Origin: Methanocellaceae archaeon UBA148
Lineage (GTDB): Archaea; Halobacteriota; UBA148
Assembly (NCBI GenBank): GCA_002495885.1
Contig: DAHG01000033.1
Coordinates: forward strand, 94,615-158,614
Length of the DNA: 64,000 bases
Reading direction: 5' to 3'
The notes below the pieces were generated by a model. That model made no database searches, was not told the origin of the DNA, and worked only from the letters and a program-made list of their open reading frames with translations. Below, one piece after another: positions 63,001-64,000 of the stretch. The position numbers were made by a program, and so were the translations under genes. The stretch's first letter is position 1. Each line of letters begins with the position of its first letter.

Positions 63001-64000
63001 CCAATGAGAGCTTGTATATAAGAGAATTAAACCTCTCGTCAACTCCTCTCAATATATCGCCGCAAATCATTGCCGATTACACTGGAACGATGCCAGCCAC
63101 TGCAAAACAAATGAGCAGCGTCATCGCTTTGAATCTATCTGGCTCTGACTTCAGCAATGCTACTCTCACTTTCCCGAAGGACATAACCGTGGATAAAATC
63201 TATCACTCCACTGATTGGAACTTTACAACCGCATCAGGCAATACATGGATTTCCAATGATACCTCTGAATATGATGATTTCGGCTATAATGCCACTCACT
63301 TCTGGTTCACCGTTTCCAGTTTCACCGCTTATGCAGGTGTAGATGAGTATAACAGCAATCTCACAATATGGGATGAAAACGATACGGTAGGTGGCAGTAA
63401 AATAGTATATCAGACTCGAAACGTTACCTTCTTCGCCAATTACACGAGTTCGACATCCGCAGAGCCGATAAACGACACTAATGTCTGGTGCAATATCTCA
63501 TTTAATATATCGGGTTCAGGCTGGACACCTCGTGTGAACATGACCTACAATGCCACCTCCAAATTATATGAATATGAAAGAAGCCTCACTTCAACTGAGA
63601 TAATCGAATGGAACGTCACAGCAGATGGCTCTGAACTGGGTTATGATGTATTATATTCTACTGATAACATAACGATAACTCCAGATGAGATAGCACCGAA
63701 TGTAACCAATCCATTCATAGAAGGGGCGGTAAACAACTGGGTGCAGAATAACACGCGAATCACCCTAAACGTCACTATCACTGATATGCAATCGGGCGTC
63801 AAGAATGCGACCGTTAACGTGTCCGCCATAAATTCAACGTTAAACGAAGTAGTTCTGATAAAGCAGGATGGCGATTACTGGACCAATACCGCCGTTATCG
63901 CTGACAGAGGGGATACAGGCGGATTGGTCGATCTCACGATCACTGCCTATGACAATGTCTCCAATGTCAACAACACAGTGAACATGACCGTTGGAATAGA
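54084..64000 (+). CDS. Giant secreted surface protein, 5' part (3,305 codons visible)
   Basis: The frame from ATG 54084 stays open to the right edge, so the stop is outside. Residues 1-33 are a signal peptide (VVLMVASLLLVSITPTLQGAMA). Residues about 280-790 hold four similar beta modules, each opening with TVxY and closing with TYxY (for example YITYEYDAD). Residues 872-1129 are a glycine-rich domain of the GGYTFHTFTSNG type seen in adhesins and tail proteins. Three related repeats lie at about 1322-1428, 2011-2117 and 2119-2222. Residues 2426-2572 are a lamin-tail domain (VRINEIMY ... WVELYNNGT). Asn-x-Ser/Thr sites are very dense, so it should be heavily N-glycosylated. It probably forms part of the cell surface or a long fibre. 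Confidence 0.85.
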   Translation, partial: MNRRERCTKWIVVLMVASLLLVSITPTLQGAMADNGIVDDEMGPSIVYSEYSELDPGLESGSKPIQIILEREISLQRKTITIYSNSDKEVIAHTKITDAPRDSIKLYRTTEGTREPVRITEYLDTNNNGLVDEISWTSPRLSSQTYEVIIEITKAEHLDANRNFVSDIYDEVKALDGVWSETIPDEDYVRVVFEQKLDSSRDITLYPRVVSGNPRIEVYELNGNNLIAEFNPINSNEYNTVLLTKLQGKQDTFDLRVVDGSVEFEHIIDPSSGRYIKTVEYRLGSQNTGAETAIASNAWWTATASKEIYLPEDIVEIKSAFVVLSGYAYTATDLTAVAINFAGNSYTPVTALYGDHSGESYSFWVIANVTGAFASFSNPMTVNASSRVTGPTQGGLGMKLIITYTYDDASEELVNTVKYPITSNTAAMTNGYYNVSYNASIAEATDVKDAWFEIQGAVDGISNADAKIQAGINSDALSPYMHFETGLQSSYDFMFYFDTSGTSFDVNAQQTLSMKGADTAAMRGVGAELAVTYNYSSDAPRLTKTVSHFMGQGTTRNLVTQNAFTKTISLPEDNVEIKAVWAKVSGGFSHTTAGTTTIIGTIDGNSAATQAYAMDVQLASGRAYQPLIYDMSSVKDELSDGIGEVSVSYQFSQNLNTPPGIDLYITYEYDADSTAQQKTVKYFGGQTTGITTSNSFTATTWVLESNPQLVSGYVETMSTDTDATDPTQTTTIDGSSSVAVQIESAEIGFVRTLNGDVNNKLNTSSTATHTLGLTSATNIGGNQIIYLTYNYANTPPTTPTNITANGGICNISVNTGVVLNASGSIDNESDVITYFIEASLENTTTITNTTNVSMKSAHSDINATGGTITELGGYTFHTFTSNGAFQVISGSGNIEVFIVGGGAGGGTGGTAGRGGGGAGGIVYDAAYAVTVNSYTVTVGAGSPGSSDASTASDNGSNSVFDTLIALGGGGAGIHATPGKAGGSGGGGSGYLGELGGAGLQPVSASGGYGNAGGASYPGGDALGRQGGGGGAGAVGQDGQSDKGGDGGAGKEFSQFSSVGGSPGGWFGGGGGGGATSGTTAGSGGQGGGGAGGSGVVGGDGVANTGGGGGGSTSTGGAGGSGIVIVRYLTQVEASNETNTSYTTYDDIGSDYTSITNITVNVEVDSYDPSASVNQSTNKPDLYLEMYNGSSWINISTFNLPLSYTGDTKNDTNANFSLTTTDSTILTAWQNSTNQDFRLKGIYMDASNSTTIDEINYTNVWITINGKQWTVIGNHSQSTTLNWNTSAVAEQTGINLRARAIDLEGSNTYSEYFTKGCSLTIDHTPPTITMDTPTTPSPVYRLGGELFYVNFTYTELYPANYTVNIYNSTATVNTTTVNYPEGGADKVANVSFYLNESAADGFYNVSVGMYDNASNYGISYQNNSVAKGVYNASISQPANQITAPNVNATYELKITNTGNFTDTFTLAVVQIDSVDVAELNATTISNLAVGESQNVTLNVTDADAGTHNVTVNVTSSVSGSEVANTSYIMTNIVPVTVTLISQYPAAIEGYNTTGPFNVTWLITTGTDGLDNDSISLVWTVFDNVVGDYVWSLHVPSNNLSEVDPYFGEQILRADNRNGSLNFENNGTITEGNIWKWAGADINTSRLSIQKINSTHSYVYWNGSIEDTVFQNTHYLNREPLLQETSKYYNVSKDNSALVKIWDVKAAKGATDYNIQILFNITNHGTPTDSLQVYYLNDSYVINGSTLPQGDGLNGTYLTAYNATTVDDYTYEAYNSSFVRLNINVENGSIGVPQINATPNGYLFFKSSTDENNAYNVGYVNGSSGTNMSFAETKVAWTSSNNGATFMQAEWTPKLIFSSFDDQIHMMNLYAADTLGRWGNSTILENEIGEVFYNPTTPSIAHFHYLGAWECDMNHTYTGTFDVGVLLATDPDGGYVTHNLTLHYPNGTLAPNGIINNTFNETDIVYDHGVWHAHISFNTNNYSAGEYTMQCTATDDEGATSNIWLQKNFTLDHQSPTMTIDEPTTSSPVYRIGGEEMWVNFTYTEENPKNYTVNIYNSTATINTTTVNYPLGGTDQIANVSFYLNSSVADGFYNVSVKMYDNTSINNYTAYQNNSVVKDATSPTITIDTPTTSSPVYRLGGELFYVNFTYTELYPANYMVRVYNSTATINTTTVNYPADGTDQVANVSFYLNESAADGFYNVSVEMYDNSSNYGISYQNNSVVKDDTKPTVGTPTSPTTGYYSTNLINVNVTVTDAHSGVSAVYAQFLNASGVQLNQQLTASGNWFNYTADVSSLADGNYTVSINATDNLGTWNNDTTVSDVALDRAGPIVTAVEPIQTTVSNGDVLNLSVIVTDDKSGVNSVLVNVSRINNTIGNYTLTRVGASDYWNGSIIVNTSNIGVQNLTVYAYDNASNCNSSVNLTAVTFAVRINEIMYRLASVQGTDAQLEWVELYNNGTSEANVSNWNLTDTAGNYFIIPSGTNISANGYIVIANDKTHFLQHYHYVNASKVIDKTGGAWLDNGGDTIILKKSTGEEKDNVTYYNSWGADGDGHTLEINASGGWQQSNSYSGTPLDTNSIVDNEPIILDYGPHDTNPINNSVETVTFQVKANQTVNVTWYINGSVVHTNTSVEANTWANYINESAVAGYWNVTAFLNNTNGSDVMTWMWNVKKLVTIDITYPLNGAEISRGGNSDSEDSENIVSDNLTITARVYNYYNSSDSVPESFANCSFYWNGSLIGYNETNSTGYCRFSYDKTQNNSGYYNITVKFTINASYSDSYATNSTLNESTNTIKLAVYETGSTKDNHRMFGEEAKYREGDIAVLLINITKDGVLHNVTNITVDAIRSTPQATIVTHNYPGDIIQINTGRYYSKTMITPSFQNAEICWHIYVENNTENVSSSFQGDIDIEPSDAVLNINVTNATATINGANVSIYDDNLERRSIKELILLNGSTLTPKGMGRNSSLYDNYTISISTPTNESLYIRELNLSSTPLNISPQIIADYTGTMPATAKQMSSVIALNLSGSDFSNATLTFPKDITVDKIYHSTDWNFTTASGNTWISNDTSEYDDFGYNATHFWFTVSSFTAYAGVDEYNSNLTIWDENDTVGGSKIVYQTRNVTFFANYTSSTSAEPINDTNVWCNISFNISGSGWTPRVNMTYNATSKLYEYERSLTSTEIIEWNVTADGSELGYDVLYSTDNITITPDEIAPNVTNPFIEGAVNNWVQNNTRITLNVTITDMQSGVKNATVNVSAINSTLNEVVLIKQDGDYWTNTAVIADRGDTGGLVDLTITAYDNVSNVNNTVNMTVGI
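58063..58369 (+). repeat. Giant-protein repeat unit A
   Basis: Encodes PTITMDTPTTPSPVYRLGGE to SYQNNSVAKG. At DNA level it is almost the same as unit C (60448-60750) over long blocks, and more distant from unit B. Unusually high identity suggests recent duplication or gene conversion. Confidence 0.85.
60118..60434 (+). repeat. Giant-protein repeat unit B
   Basis: Encodes SPTMTIDEPTTSSPVYRIGG to AYQNNSVVKD. Lies directly before unit C and is the most diverged copy. Confidence 0.8.
60448..60750 (+). repeat. Giant-protein repeat unit C
   Basis: Encodes PTITIDTPTTSSPVYRLGGE to SYQNNSVVKD. Shares long identical DNA blocks with unit A 2.4 kb upstream, including AGACTGGGAGGGGAACTGTT and CTTAACGAGAGTGCTGCTGA. 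Confidence 0.85.

Noticed and set aside
54329..63829. Numerous 60-95-codon frames on both strands within the giant gene
   Set aside because: All are shadows of the single long frame, which has the expected signal peptide, domains and codon pattern.

Overview
The window is chromosomal DNA from a euryarchaeon of the methanogen / methane- or alkane-oxidiser lineage (class Methanomicrobia in the broad sense; inference). It carries both subunits of family D DNA polymerase, Cdc6/Orc1, archaeal Lon, Alba, Sec61-beta, a CetZ tubulin homologue, an archaeal signal peptidase, F420-dependent methylene-H4MPT reductase (mer) and the F420 ligase cofE. There is no rRNA, recognisable tRNA, CRISPR array or complete transposon. 

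Layout. (1) 1-6.7 kb, minus strand: a Tat-exported, Cys-type formate dehydrogenase operon (HdrA/MvhD-like polyferredoxin, TorD chaperone, FdhA, FdhB, cytochrome b running off the left edge). (2) 6.8-8.0 kb: a small Cys-rich membrane protein gene followed by a gene-poor island with a long integron-attC-like hairpin and a possible transposase scrap. (3) 8-17.2 kb: a replication island with DP2, DP1, signal peptidase, cdc6, a putative replication origin (three ORB-like elements around an AT-rich core at 14.87-15.22 kb), UPF0147 and a Hef-type helicase without a nuclease domain. (4) 17.5-25.3 kb: glycyl-tRNA synthetase, CBS protein, amidohydrolase, a structured-RNA candidate, a small winged-helix protein, Sec61-beta, an EngB-like GTPase, PfkB kinase, an EhaR-like HAD protein and Alba. 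(5) 25.3-32.3 kb: mixed core and accessory DNA, with a lone CRISPR-repeat-like sequence, inverted repeats, gene debris, a Tat/lipobox serpin, mer, SAM hydrolase and a NucS-like nuclease. (6) 32.6-43.5 kb: dph6, a radical SAM enzyme, lonB, a CoA-disulfide-reductase-like enzyme, PRPP synthetase, the RNA-repair pair rtcA/kptA, glmM and a sugar-nucleotide epimerase. (7) 43.5-47.2 kb, minus strand: CetZ with a secreted single-span membrane protein and a PRC-barrel protein, a plausible cell-shape or division module. (8) 47.3-51.6 kb: apgM, thrB, a frameshifted lipoprotein-like gene, cofE and UbiA. (9) 51.7-64 kb: a DUF1724-type regulator, a duplicated promoter region, a P-loop ATPase and a translationally overlapping giant surface protein of more than 3,300 residues that continues past the right edge.

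The parts most worth a second look are the origin, the FDH operon with its FAD-poor HdrA-like protein, the CetZ module, the regulator/ATPase/giant-protein locus, the attC-like hairpin and the isolated CRISPR-like repeat. All calls come from reading the sequence; no database search was run.
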